A stretch of DNA of 64,000 nucleotides from Paraclostridium sordellii (lineage in GTDB: Bacteria; Bacillota; Clostridia; Peptostreptococcales; Peptostreptococcaceae). This document shows positions 44,307 through 53,632 of this stretch, piece after piece. Where the stretch lies: assembly GCF_000953675.1 (NCBI RefSeq), contig NZ_LN679998.1:1697911-1761910 (forward strand), written 5' to 3'. The position numbers and the translations under genes were made by a program. Each line of letters opens with the position of its first letter. The stretch's first letter is position 1. Below the pieces are notes generated by a model. It was given only the letters and a program-made list of their open reading frames with translations, was not told the DNA's origin and made no database searches.

Positions 44307-44618
44307 TATGGGTAATACCTCCAATGTAAATTTAAATTATATTCTAAATTTATACTATAATTTAATATTATTATTTTAGCCGTTCTATTTTGTAATTTAA
44401 TGTCAAATTATTTTCATATTTTACCATATTCCAATACTTTTATCTATAAGTTCCTAGCGAAAAATTAGGTATGTTAAAACTCTATATTTTTAATCTCAGT
44501 GTAATTACATTTTTTTATTAAGATATATTGTACTTACTAATTTAATACTTTAATACACTATTTTTAACATAGTTCATATTATATAAAGTACTAAATATTT
44601 AATTTTGGCGGTGAATAC
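44307..44618. other. Divergent intergenic region between the HD-GYP and patatin genes
   Basis: About 310 bp, very AT-rich. I see no open reading frame with a binding site, no riboswitch-like structure and no tRNA. It presumably holds the two divergent promoters. Confidence 0.5.
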
Positions 44619-45539
44619 ATGAAGGCAAATTTAGTTTGCAAAGGTGGAGGTATAAAAGGAATTGCATTAGTAGGTGCTATATCTTGCTTAGAAGAAAGAG
44701 GATATGAATGGGAAAATTTAGCTGGAACTTCTGCTGGAGCCATTATAACTTCCCTATTAGCAGTTGGATATAATTCAAATGAGATAAAAAATATTTTATA
44801 CGATATAAATTACGAAAATTTTAAAGATAAAAATAGATTGCAATACATTCCACTTATTGGAGATTTTTTAAGTGTTTTTATTCATAAAGGAATTTACTCT
44901 GGTAATTGCATAGAAAATTTTTTACATGAAAAGTTTAAAGCTAAAAGTAAAACTAAATTTAAAGATATATCTGTAAATGGAAAAAGTAAGCTTAAGATGA
45001 TAGCCGTCGATGTTACAAGAGGTAAACTTCTTATATTACCAGACGATTTGGTTGGTTATGGAATAGACCCTATGGAATTTGAAATATCAAAAGCAGTTAG
45101 AATGAGTCTTAGCATTCCACTTTATTACTATCCAGTAAAAGTAAAAACTAAAGATAGATGTTGTTTTATAGTGGATGGCGGATTACTTAGTAATTTTCCA
45201 ATATGGGTTTTTGATACAGATTCTTGTACATGTTCTACAGTTCCTACCTTTGGTTTAAATCTTTCTGGAGAAGCTAAGGTTATATTGCCTAAATGCCAAA
45301 ACTCTATATCTTATTTATTAAGTGTCATTCATACTTCACTAAGTACAAATGAAGATGTTTACTTTAAAGAAAAAGATGCACTAAGAATAATTAATATCCC
45401 AACATTAAATATATCTACTACAGATTTTGATTTATCAAAAACTGATATGTCTAACCTATACAATTCTGGATATAATTCAGCTTATAAATTTTTAGATTCT
45501 TGGAACTTTGAACACTATATATCAAAATATGGATTTTAA
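44619..45539 (+). CDS. Patatin-like phospholipase
   Basis: This 306-residue protein is a complete patatin fold acyl hydrolase. The oxyanion loop GGGIKGIALVGA lies at 9-20, the nucleophile S38 in GTSAGA, and the second catalytic residue Asp in VDGGLLSNFPIWVFD near 188. Patatins hydrolyse fatty acids from phospholipids or glycolipids. No signal peptide is present, so it acts in the cytoplasm or on the inner membrane face. GGCGGTG precedes the ATG. It is a single gene with a terminator. Confidence 0.92.
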   Translation: MKANLVCKGGGIKGIALVGAISCLEERGYEWENLAGTSAGAIITSLLAVGYNSNEIKNILYDINYENFKDKNRLQYIPLIGDFLSVFIHKGIYSGNCIENFLHEKFKAKSKTKFKDISVNGKSKLKMIAVDVTRGKLLILPDDLVGYGIDPMEFEISKAVRMSLSIPLYYYPVKVKTKDRCCFIVDGGLLSNFPIWVFDTDSCTCSTVPTFGLNLSGEAKVILPKCQNSISYLLSVIHTSLSTNEDVYFKEKDALRIINIPTLNISTTDFDLSKTDMSNLYNSGYNSAYKFLDSWNFEHYISKYGF

Positions 45540-45554
45540 TATTATTTTATTTTT

Positions 45555-45580
45555 AAAGAGTTTTTCATAAAACTCTTTTT
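45555..45580 (+). terminator. Terminator of the patatin gene
   Basis: A 10-bp perfect stem (45555-45564 with 45569-45578) with loop TCAT runs into TTTTT. Confidence 0.85.
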
Positions 45581-45588
45581 CTTTTCGA

Positions 45589-45603
45589 AATTTTCTGAAA
45601 ACA
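45589..45603. promoter_or_regulatory. Candidate CodY box upstream of sstT
   Basis: AATTTTCTGAAAACA matches the CodY consensus AATTTTCWGAAAATT at 13 of 15 positions. It lies about 100 bp before the sstT ATG and just upstream of a possible -35/-10 pair (TTGTTT-17-TAAATT). CodY represses amino-acid transport genes when branched-chain amino acids and GTP are plentiful. Confidence 0.55.
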
Positions 45604-45701
45604 AAACATATATATTCAAATTGTTTAATATTATATATTGTGTTAAATTTAATGACTAAGCAAATCAGAATTAATAATTATTTAATGATAGGAGTGAATA
45701 T

Positions 45702-46937
45702 ATGAAAAAACTTTTAGTCAAATGGAACCAAATAAGTTTAGTTAAAAGGATTGTTCTTGGATTAATATTGGGTATTATTCTTTCGCTAACTATACCTACT
45801 GTAGCTAAACCTATTTCAATATTTGGTTCATTATTTGTAGGAGCCTTAAAAGCTGTTGCACCAATACTTGTATTTTTTTTAGTAATGTCTGCTATCTCTC
45901 AACATAAACAAGGTCAACAAACTAATATGAAATCAATAATCGGACTTTATCTCTTAGGGACTTTTTTAGCCAGTCTTATAGCAGTTTTAGCTAGTTTTAT
46001 TTTTCCAATAACTTTAACTCTTGGTGCTGGTGTCGATAATATAACTCCTCCAGGCGGAGTTATAGAAGTTTTAAAAAGTCTACTTATGAATATTGTAGAT
46101 AATCCGGTTAAAGCACTTTTTAATGCTAACTACATAGGCATACTATCTTGGGCATTAATTTTAGGTTTTGCACTAAAAACAGCTAATAATTCTACTAAAA
46201 CCATTATAAATAACGTATCGGATGCACTTTCTCAAGTAGTAAGATGGATAATTAACTTTGCCCCACTAGGTATTATGGGTCTTGTATTTGATAGCATCTC
46301 AACTCAAGGGATTAAATCTTTACTTAGTTATGGTCAGTTAATAATTTTATTAGTTGGGTCTATGGTATTTATAGCTATTGTTATAAATCCAATTATAACT
46401 TTTGTATGTATTCGTAAAAATCCATATCCACTTGTTTTTAAATGTCTAAAAGATAGCGGACTTACTGCATTCTTTACTAGAAGTTCTGCTGCTAACATTC
46501 CTGTAAATATGGGGCTTTGTGAAGAATTAAAATTAAACAAAGATACCTATTCTGTATCTATTCCTCTTGGTGCTACAATAAATATGGGTGGTGCTGCTAT
46601 AACTATATCTATATTAACACTTGCAGCAGTTCATACACTTGGTATAGAAGTTGATATATGGATGGCTTTGATACTTAGTCTATTATCTGCTATAAGTGCT
46701 TGTGGTGCTTCTGGTGTTGCTGGTGGCTCACTTTTATTAGTTCCTCTTGCTTGTAGTTTATTTGGTATACCAAACGATGTTGCTATGCAAGTTGTAGGGG
46801 TTGGATTTATAGTTGGTGTAATTCAAGATTCTTGTGAAACTGCATTAAATTCCTCAACAGATGTTTTATTTACAGCAGTAGCTGAACTTTCAAAACGTCG
46901 TAAAGAAAATATGAAAAAAACACTCCAGAAAAATTAA
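45702..46937 (+). CDS. sstT: Serine/threonine:Na+ symporter
   Basis: SstT imports serine and threonine with sodium. The 411-residue sequence fits the SstT branch of the dicarboxylate/amino-acid:cation symporter family. It has [22 protein letters not shown] at the start, [20 protein letters not shown] near 51-70, [18 protein letters not shown], and [32 protein letters not shown], the re-entrant hairpin region that forms the substrate and sodium site. Serine is a useful fermentation substrate for clostridia. AGGAG precedes the ATG at 45702. Confidence 0.95.
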   Translation: MKKLLVKWNQISLVKRIVLGLILGIILSLTIPTVAKPISIFGSLFVGALKAVAPILVFFLVMSAISQHKQGQQTNMKSIIGLYLLGTFLASLIAVLASFIFPITLTLGAGVDNITPPGGVIEVLKSLLMNIVDNPVKALFNANYIGILSWALILGFALKTANNSTKTIINNVSDALSQVVRWIINFAPLGIMGLVFDSISTQGIKSLLSYGQLIILLVGSMVFIAIVINPIITFVCIRKNPYPLVFKCLKDSGLTAFFTRSSAANIPVNMGLCEELKLNKDTYSVSIPLGATINMGGAAITISILTLAAVHTLGIEVDIWMALILSLLSAISACGASGVAGGSLLLVPLACSLFGIPNDVAMQVVGVGFIVGVIQDSCETALNSSTDVLFTAVAELSKRRKENMKKTLQKN

Positions 46938-46939
46938 TA

Positions 46940-46972
46940 AAAAATGGTCTATTTTTTAATAGACCATTTTCT
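46940..46972. terminator. Bidirectional terminator between sstT and sbcC
   Basis: A 13-bp perfect stem (46941-46953 with 46958-46970), TTTT loop, T-run on both strands. Confidence 0.9.
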
Positions 46973-46973
46973 T

Positions 46974-49900
46974 TTATAATATATTAAACTCTGCTTTACT
47001 TCCTTTTGAAGTAGATACAACTTCTAATTTTGCATCAATTCTTTCTTTTAATTCCTCTACATGGGAAATTATGCCCACTAATCTTCCTCCTCTTTGTAGC
47101 TCAAGTAAACTATCAATTGCATTATCTAAAGATTGTGGATCTAAAGTTCCAAATCCTTCATCTACAAACATTGTATCTAGAGACACTCCGCCTGCATTTG
47201 ATTGAACTACATCAGAAAGACCTAGAGCTAATGATAAAGAAGCTTTAAAACTTTCTCCACCAGATAGAGAACTTACATCTCTGGAACTGTCTGTGTAATT
47301 ATCATATATCTCAAGTTCTAGACCTTTTTGCCCTGCGCCCTTACTTTTACTTTTCTTTCTAATTAATGAGAATCTATCCCCTGTCATTTTTTCCAATCTT
47401 ATATTAGCAGCTTCTATTATATCTTCAAAATAAGATGCCAATATATATCTTTCAAAAGATATATATGGTGATTTTTTACCATTTGCTAAATCTGCCAACT
47501 CACCAACTACTTTATATTCTTCTTCCATAGATTTAAACTTTACATTAAGAGATTCTACATTTTTAAGCACAGATTTATTATTTTCTAATATAGAATAAAT
47601 CTCCCTTAACTTAACTTCTATTTCTTTTTTAGTACTTTGTAAGTTTTTGATTTCTTCATCTATACTAGTTAAATCTATAAATTCTAAATCCTTAGTTTTA
47701 ATATTTATATCTTCTTCCTTAGAATTAAACAGTTTTAATTTTAAATAATATTCATCAACTTCTTTTTCTAATAACTCTATTGAAGGAATATTTAATTTAG
47801 CTTCTTCATAACATCCTAAATTATTAAACCCTAATTTATTCATAGATGATTTAAACTCTAATTCTACTTTTTCTATAACATCCTTTAACTCTTTTATAGA
47901 ATTATTTATTTCTTTAGATTTTGAGGTTTCACCTTCTAACTTTCTAGAAGTGATTTCACTTTCTTCTCTCAACTTATTTAATCTATTTATACTATCTTTT
48001 AAAACTTTGTTTTTTTCATCTATTAAAGATTTAAGTATTCTAACATCTAAAATTTCTTTAGGAATTTCTTTTTTATATTCATCTATTTTAGTATTAATTC
48101 GAGTTAACTCTTTTAAACATTCTTTCTCATTTTCTTCTAAAATATTTAGGGATTTTTCATTTTCTAAAATTTGATTATCTATAGTTATATTTTTATTTAT
48201 TATAGAATCTTTTAAAATTAACTTTTCATTTACCTTTGTAAGTTCGATTTTTAATTTATCTATTGAATCCTTTAATTCAATTCCTTTAGTTTTTACATTA
48301 TTACATGTGTTATTAGAATAAATCCTATCTATATTTAAAACATCTGAAAACTTCGCTAAGCTATTATTTACAATTTCAAAGTAATTTTTCTTTTCTTCAT
48401 TTAATCTTGTTAATTCATTTATTTTTAAGTTATTTTCTTTTTCAATTTTTTCTAAATTTTCCTTAGCTAATTTTAATTCCTCTTTTGTAGGAACTTTTAA
48501 GTTACTACTTATAATAGCTGGATTTGGATGATTAGTTGATCCACATACAGGACAAGGTTCATTAGCTTTTAAATTACTTGCAAGTATTCCTGCTTGTTCT
48601 TTTTTATACAGACCATCCATCTCTTCATATCCATATTTAATAGATTTATAATTTTTTTCAAATGATTCATATTCTTTACTTAAACTATCATGATTTAGTC
48701 GAGAGTTTTCATAACTTACTATATTTTTAAATAACTCTCTGATTTCTTGTATTATTTTATTTTTATTTAATATTTCATTCTCTATTTCTACTTTTCTAGT
48801 TTCTAATGTAGATATTTCTTTTAGTATATTCTCATTTTCTATTTTATCTTTTTTAAGTTGTTCAATATGTTCTTTATTTTTTATTATTTTTAATTTAACT
48901 TCTTCTATTTTCTTATTTTTATTTAATATGTGATTTTTTAAGTTTTCAAATTCTAAAATTTTAGGTTCTATACTTTTTAAATTATCTATGTCTAACTTGA
49001 TCTTATCTCTTTCACTTTCTTTACTTTCTTCTATTTTTAAAGTTTCTTTAGCTATATCATAATATTTTCTTAAATCTTCTATAGTATTTAAACTTTCTTT
49101 ATAGTCTTTCTCTCTTTGACTTAATTTTGCTTTATTTTCTATAAGTTTATCTTCTATATATTTTATCTCTTTAGCATTTTTTGCGTTTATTATAATTTTC
49201 TTTTTCTTTTCAAAAACTTCTTTTTCACTTAAAAGTTTATCAAGAGTTTTTATTATATCTTCTTTTTCTTTTAATAATTTATTATTATTCTCTATAGTTA
49301 GTTTTTCTTTATTTCTTAGTTCTAACTTACTTGAAAGATTTTTATCTTCTTCTTCAAAATTTTTATAATCAAACTTATTTTTTTCAATAACTTTTTTTAG
49401 TTTTTCTATTACAAATGGAAAATCAACATACTCTCCAAGAACTATATCATGTTCTCCTTTTATATTTTTTAAATTAGTCTGTATTTCATCTTTACTTTTA
49501 TTTCGATTTTTACTTAATGCTATAGCATTTTCTTTAAGTTGTACTTGAATTTTTTCAAAATCATATGTATTAAATATCTTTCTAAATATTCCTTCTCTTT
49601 CTAAAGAGTCTGCTAATAATAATTTTTTAAACTCACCTTGAGGAAGCATTACTATCTGTTTAAATTGATCTCTAGTTATACCTAAGATTTCAATTAGTTT
49701 ATTAGTTACATTGGTAACCTTTGTTATAACCTTTCCATCTGGTAGTGTAAGAGTTGCATCTGCACTTTTTTCAGTATAACCCTCACCTCTAGCTTTTTTC
49801 TTTTTCTGCTTTGGAACTCTATTTACTATATACCTCTCTCCTTTAAGTTCAAATTCCAATTCAACAAAAGTTTCTACCCCATCATCTGCAAAATGACTTC

Positions 49901-50099
49901 TTAGCGAATCTGTTTCTCTAGACTCTCCACTTGCCTCACCATATAGAGCATAGCTTATTGCATCAAATATAGTTGTTTTACCAGCTCCAGTTTTTCCTGA
50001 TATAACAAATATATTTCTTCCATTTAATTCTTCAAAATCTATAACTTGTTTTTGAGCATAAGGGCCAAAAGCACTTATAGTCAATTTAATAGGTCTCAT
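46974..50099 (-). CDS. sbcC: Exonuclease SbcCD, ATPase subunit
   Basis: SbcC is the Rad50-like ATPase of the SbcCD nuclease, which opens DNA hairpins and processes double-strand breaks. The 1,041-residue protein has Walker A GKTGAGKTTIFDAI near 35-48, two long coiled-coil arms, a zinc-hook CPVCG at about 516-520, the ABC signature LSGGESFKASLSLALGLSD near 960, and Walker B MFVDEGFGTLD near 985. Its ATG overlaps the sbcD stop (TAATG), so the two are co-translated. Length and domain order are typical. Confidence 0.96.
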   Translation of the reverse strand: MRPIKLTISAFGPYAQKQVIDFEELNGRNIFVISGKTGAGKTTIFDAISYALYGEASGESRETDSLRSHFADDGVETFVELEFELKGERYIVNRVPKQKKKKARGEGYTEKSADATLTLPDGKVITKVTNVTNKLIEILGITRDQFKQIVMLPQGEFKKLLLADSLEREGIFRKIFNTYDFEKIQVQLKENAIALSKNRNKSKDEIQTNLKNIKGEHDIVLGEYVDFPFVIEKLKKVIEKNKFDYKNFEEEDKNLSSKLELRNKEKLTIENNNKLLKEKEDIIKTLDKLLSEKEVFEKKKKIIINAKNAKEIKYIEDKLIENKAKLSQREKDYKESLNTIEDLRKYYDIAKETLKIEESKESERDKIKLDIDNLKSIEPKILEFENLKNHILNKNKKIEEVKLKIIKNKEHIEQLKKDKIENENILKEISTLETRKVEIENEILNKNKIIQEIRELFKNIVSYENSRLNHDSLSKEYESFEKNYKSIKYGYEEMDGLYKKEQAGILASNLKANEPCPVCGSTNHPNPAIISSNLKVPTKEELKLAKENLEKIEKENNLKINELTRLNEEKKNYFEIVNNSLAKFSDVLNIDRIYSNNTCNNVKTKGIELKDSIDKLKIELTKVNEKLILKDSIINKNITIDNQILENEKSLNILEENEKECLKELTRINTKIDEYKKEIPKEILDVRILKSLIDEKNKVLKDSINRLNKLREESEITSRKLEGETSKSKEINNSIKELKDVIEKVELEFKSSMNKLGFNNLGCYEEAKLNIPSIELLEKEVDEYYLKLKLFNSKEEDINIKTKDLEFIDLTSIDEEIKNLQSTKKEIEVKLREIYSILENNKSVLKNVESLNVKFKSMEEEYKVVGELADLANGKKSPYISFERYILASYFEDIIEAANIRLEKMTGDRFSLIRKKSKSKGAGQKGLELEIYDNYTDSSRDVSSLSGGESFKASLSLALGLSDVVQSNAGGVSLDTMFVDEGFGTLDPQSLDNAIDSLLELQRGGRLVGIISHVEELKERIDAKLEVVSTSKGSKAEFNIL

Positions 50100-51301
50100 T
50101 ATTTCACCTCACTTTTTAAAACTTCATTTATAGTATTTATTAATACTTCTTCTTTTTCTTTTGTATAATCACCATTTCCTAAGTCATCATAGAATTCCTT
50201 AAAAAGCTCCAATTTACTTTTTTTCTTATACTCACCTTTTGCTGAAGTTTTATCTTCTGTAATTTCTTTTTTTCTTTCTCTTGTTATTAACATCGTATTT
50301 GGATAAACTGACTTTAACTTTTCCATAGGATTTATAAGTTCTCCATCATCAGTTAGTATAGCTTGTATATAATCATTTTTTCCCTCTTTAATATTTCTTC
50401 CTTCTTCTAATAAATCTTCTATATTTCCTTTAATAATTCTTAAATCTCTTAACGGCTTCATAAGTTTAAAATCTATATCAATATTATTTTCTTTATTTAT
50501 ATCTAATACATATACTCCTTTTTTCTGATTAACTTCAGAAAAAGAATATTTTAAAAGAGATCCGGAATATCTCATTTCTTCCCTTCCAACTTTTTGTCTT
50601 CCATGTAAATGACCTAAAGCAACGTAATCAAAATCTTCAAATATATTTCCATCTATTAAGTCTGTTCCTCCTATAGATAATGGCCTTTCTGATTCTGATG
50701 TTTCAAGTTCTGCAACCTCGTATTTATTTTCTAGTTCTTTTATTGCATCTTTTCTTTTCATGGTGACATAACCATGACCTACTAGGATATTTTTTTCCTT
50801 TTTATTTAACTCTTTTTTTATTTTATTTACTACAGAAATCATGGCATCATTATGGCTTTTTATTTCTTTATCTTCTAATATCTTTCTTATTAGTGCAGGA
50901 TCTTTGTATGGGACTAAATAAAAATTAATATTTTTATTTTCGTCTTTTATAGTTACTTTTTTGTATAATTCTTCATCTCTTCCAGCTATATATAGTCCTT
51001 GCTTTTCTAATATACTACCCCCAAAGCTTAGTCTTTCGCCTCCATCATGATTTCCTGATATTGCTAATACTTTTATATTCTTCTCTATTATAAGTTTGTT
51101 TAGAGTTTCATTTAATAATTCTACAGCTTCTACAGGTGGTATCGATCTATCATATATGTCTCCAGCAATTAGAAGTACTTTTGGATCCTCTATTTCTATT
51201 AATTCTATAAGTTTATTTAAAATGTATTTTTGATCTTCAATCATTGAAAACTCATTTACAATTTTTCCTATATGCCAGTCACTCGTGTGAATGATTTTCA
51301 T
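50099..51301 (-). CDS. sbcD: Exonuclease SbcCD, nuclease subunit
   Basis: SbcD is the Mre11-like nuclease partner of SbcC. The calcineurin-like phosphoesterase motifs are complete: SDWHIGK (7-13), GDIYDRSIPP near 47, SGNHDGGERL near 82, GHGYV near 175 and LGHLHGRQ near 230. The 400-residue length is normal. AAGGAGGAAG lies 7 bases before the ATG. It is the first gene of sbcD-sbcC. I see no LexA box in the 75 bases upstream. Confidence 0.96.
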   Translation of the reverse strand: MKIIHTSDWHIGKIVNEFSMIEDQKYILNKLIELIEIEDPKVLLIAGDIYDRSIPPVEAVELLNETLNKLIIEKNIKVLAISGNHDGGERLSFGGSILEKQGLYIAGRDEELYKKVTIKDENKNINFYLVPYKDPALIRKILEDKEIKSHNDAMISVVNKIKKELNKKEKNILVGHGYVTMKRKDAIKELENKYEVAELETSESERPLSIGGTDLIDGNIFEDFDYVALGHLHGRQKVGREEMRYSGSLLKYSFSEVNQKKGVYVLDINKENNIDIDFKLMKPLRDLRIIKGNIEDLLEEGRNIKEGKNDYIQAILTDDGELINPMEKLKSVYPNTMLITRERKKEITEDKTSAKGEYKKKSKLELFKEFYDDLGNGDYTKEKEEVLINTINEVLKSEVK

Positions 51302-51376
51302 AAAACTTCCTCCTTATGATTTATAAATTGATTATACCATAAAAAGCCCTCAATTTAATGAGAGCTATTATTATCA

Positions 51377-52594
51377 TTAGTTAATTTTAGTCTTTAATTT
51401 TTCAATATACATCATATCTTCAGCTTCTTTTAAAATTTCATCAATATCTTTTTGCTTGTTAATCTTAGTACTAACTCCCAATGAGATACTTAATGGTATC
51501 GGAGTCTTATCTGTATTTTTACAATTTAATTGTATTCTATTACAAATTTCTTTTCCAAGTTTATAATCGCTATTAGGTAAAAGTATTATAACCTCATCAC
51601 CACCCCATCTAAAAACTAAGTCTTCTTTTCTACAACTTCCTTTTAAAACTTTTGCTATTTCAACTAACAATTTATCTCCTTCTAGATGTCCTAAATTATC
51701 ATTCACAGCTTTTAATCCATTTAAATCTCCCATTATTAAAGTTAATGGATAGTATTCATTGTCATCTAACTTGTTAATTTGTTCCTCAAAATATGCTCTA
51801 TTGTATAATCCTGTTAATTTATCTGTGTAACTCATTTGGGTTAGCATATCTTCTAATTCTTTTCTTTTTGTCATATCCCTTGCTACCCCAACAATTCCCC
51901 ATGCTTCTCCTTTTTCATTTATTAAAGGAGTTTTTACACTTTCTAGATATAATATTTTATCATCTTTATTTAAAATATTTATTTCCGTATATTTATCTTC
52001 TTTATTTTTTAGAATTTCTTGATCTCTTTCTATAAAAGCTTTTGCAACTTCCCTATCTTGGTGTAGCTCAAAATCATTTTTCCCTATAACCTCAGATTTT
52101 TTCTTACCAAAGAATCCTTCGAAAAAAGCTTTGTTTCCTCCAAGATATCTACTTTGTTTATCCTTATAAAAAATAATATCTGGAATTGTATTTATTATGG
52201 TTTCTAATAATGTATTTTGATTTATTAAACTTTGTTGATAATTTTTAGTTTCTGTAGTGTCTTTAATAACTCCAGTAATAACTATTATATTTTCATTTTC
52301 ATCAAGTATTGGTGTTAAATATGACATTACGCTCTTATTCTTAGTCTTTCCTTCAAAAACCATTGGTTGTTTCAATTCTACAACCTTTTTATGATTTTCA
52401 TCATATTCCTTTGCCAAATCTTCTTCAAATATATCTTTATTGATTTTTCCTATTATATCATCTTGAGTTAAGTCTCTATCTATAAATGTATTTTTAAATT
52501 TTTTATTTATTTTCAAAAACACTCCATCTTCATTTTTTATCCACATTGGAAATGGAAGTGTGTCAAATATTAAATCCATTAAGCTTTTATTCAT
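51377..52594 (-). CDS. PAS-PAS-GGDEF diguanylate cyclase
   Basis: This 405-residue cytoplasmic protein has two PAS domains (about 1-115 and 128-245) and a GGDEF domain (about 250-405). The active-site motif reads GGDEV at 331-335; the catalytic Gly, Gly, Asp and Glu are intact, the last Phe is replaced by Val. An RxxD inhibitory site (RKED, 322-325) lies exactly five residues before it, so product inhibition by cyclic di-GMP is expected. No EAL domain is present. It should make cyclic di-GMP in response to a signal sensed by the PAS domains. GGAG lies 7 bases before the ATG. Confidence 0.92.
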   Translation of the reverse strand: MNKSLMDLIFDTLPFPMWIKNEDGVFLKINKKFKNTFIDRDLTQDDIIGKINKDIFEEDLAKEYDENHKKVVELKQPMVFEGKTKNKSVMSYLTPILDENENIIVITGVIKDTTETKNYQQSLINQNTLLETIINTIPDIIFYKDKQSRYLGGNKAFFEGFFGKKKSEVIGKNDFELHQDREVAKAFIERDQEILKNKEDKYTEINILNKDDKILYLESVKTPLINEKGEAWGIVGVARDMTKRKELEDMLTQMSYTDKLTGLYNRAYFEEQINKLDDNEYYPLTLIMGDLNGLKAVNDNLGHLEGDKLLVEIAKVLKGSCRKEDLVFRWGGDEVIILLPNSDYKLGKEICNRIQLNCKNTDKTPIPLSISLGVSTKINKQKDIDEILKEAEDMMYIEKLKTKIN

Positions 52595-52866
52595 TTTAAC
52601 TCCTACTTCCTTACTATTTAAATCTACACTATGTTATATAGTACTTCAAAAATTCATTTTTTTATATGGTAATTTATGGATTTATAAAAATCTTCATTTA
52701 AAATAATTACATATTAATATTGTAAAACTAATTCAAACTTCTGAAAAGGCCATTTATATAAAAACAATTATGTATCTATATATACATTTATTTTTTAAAA
52801 TTTATCTAGAATATCATATTTATTTATAGTACTATATAATCTGAAATCTAAATAAGGAGGGTCTTT

Positions 52867-53604
52867 ATGCCGTTTACACTCGCTCATCCTGCAGCTGTAA
52901 TTTTTACTAAGAATAAATACTTTAATTTAATGGGTTTAATTCTTGGTTCTATGGCTCCAGATTTTATATATTTTATATTATTTAACCCAATCAGTAATTT
53001 AGGTCATACTTTTTTAGGCTTTTTATTTTTAAATTTACCTTTGTGTTATTTATTAAATTATTTAATAAATAACTTTATAAAAGTTCCTTTTATATTAAAT
53101 TTACCATTTGGACTATCTAGGTACTATATATACTTATTAAATTATAAGGTTAATATGAAAAGTACTAAAAATATTATAGTTTTTGGATACTCATGTATAC
53201 TAGGTATGATTACCCATGTGCTTTGGGATTCTTTTACTCATCCTAGTGGATTTTTTGTATTGAATATAAATTTTTTAAGAACAAATATAAACTTTTTAAA
53301 TTTTCAAATTCCATTGTTTAAAATTATTCAACATGGAAGCACACTTATTGGTATCCTTTTAATTTTAATTTACTTAAATAAAATTAAAAAAGTAGATAAT
53401 AAACATATTATTTCAAATAAGCTAAAATATCATTTTACTGCTATATCTATTCAATTTGTAGTTATTATTTTTAGTTATATGTTTTTTAATACCTTTGGTA
53501 TAGGAAGACTTGTAACAACCTTTGTAAATGGTCTGTTTATAGGATACTTAATATCTTCAATTTTGTATATAAATAAAATAAGTACTGATTATGACTTAAG
53601 CTAA
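52867..53604 (+). CDS. DUF4184 family membrane protein
   Basis: This 245-residue membrane protein has about six hydrophobic segments and the family start MPFTLAHPAAVIF...LILGSMAPDFIYFI (His-Pro and Ala-Pro-Asp), plus GMITHVLWDSFTHPSGFFV near 118-136. The arrangement of His and Asp resembles membrane-bound hydrolases of the YdjM type (metal-dependent), but no activity is known. GGAGG lies 7 bases before the ATG. Its stop lies in a hairpin shared with the next gene. Confidence 0.9.
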   Translation: MPFTLAHPAAVIFTKNKYFNLMGLILGSMAPDFIYFILFNPISNLGHTFLGFLFLNLPLCYLLNYLINNFIKVPFILNLPFGLSRYYIYLLNYKVNMKSTKNIIVFGYSCILGMITHVLWDSFTHPSGFFVLNINFLRTNINFLNFQIPLFKIIQHGSTLIGILLILIYLNKIKKVDNKHIISNKLKYHFTAISIQFVVIIFSYMFFNTFGIGRLVTTFVNGLFIGYLISSILYINKISTDYDLS

Positions 53605-53625
53605 GTCATTTTCAGTACTTATTTT
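53575..53625. terminator. Bidirectional terminator between the DUF4184 and activase genes
   Basis: A 14-bp outer stem (53575-53588 with 53612-53625) extended by an inner ATGACTTA/TAAGTCAT stem. The DUF4184 stop codon lies inside it. Confidence 0.88.
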
Positions 53626-53632
53626 ATTTAAC

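Noticed and set aside
44307-44618. Cyclic-di-GMP riboswitch upstream of the HD-GYP gene
   Set aside because: No conserved core of either known class is visible in this AT-rich stretch.
45604-45701. T-box leader upstream of sstT
   Set aside because: No T-box sequence and no specifier stem; the only hairpin is the terminator of the previous gene.
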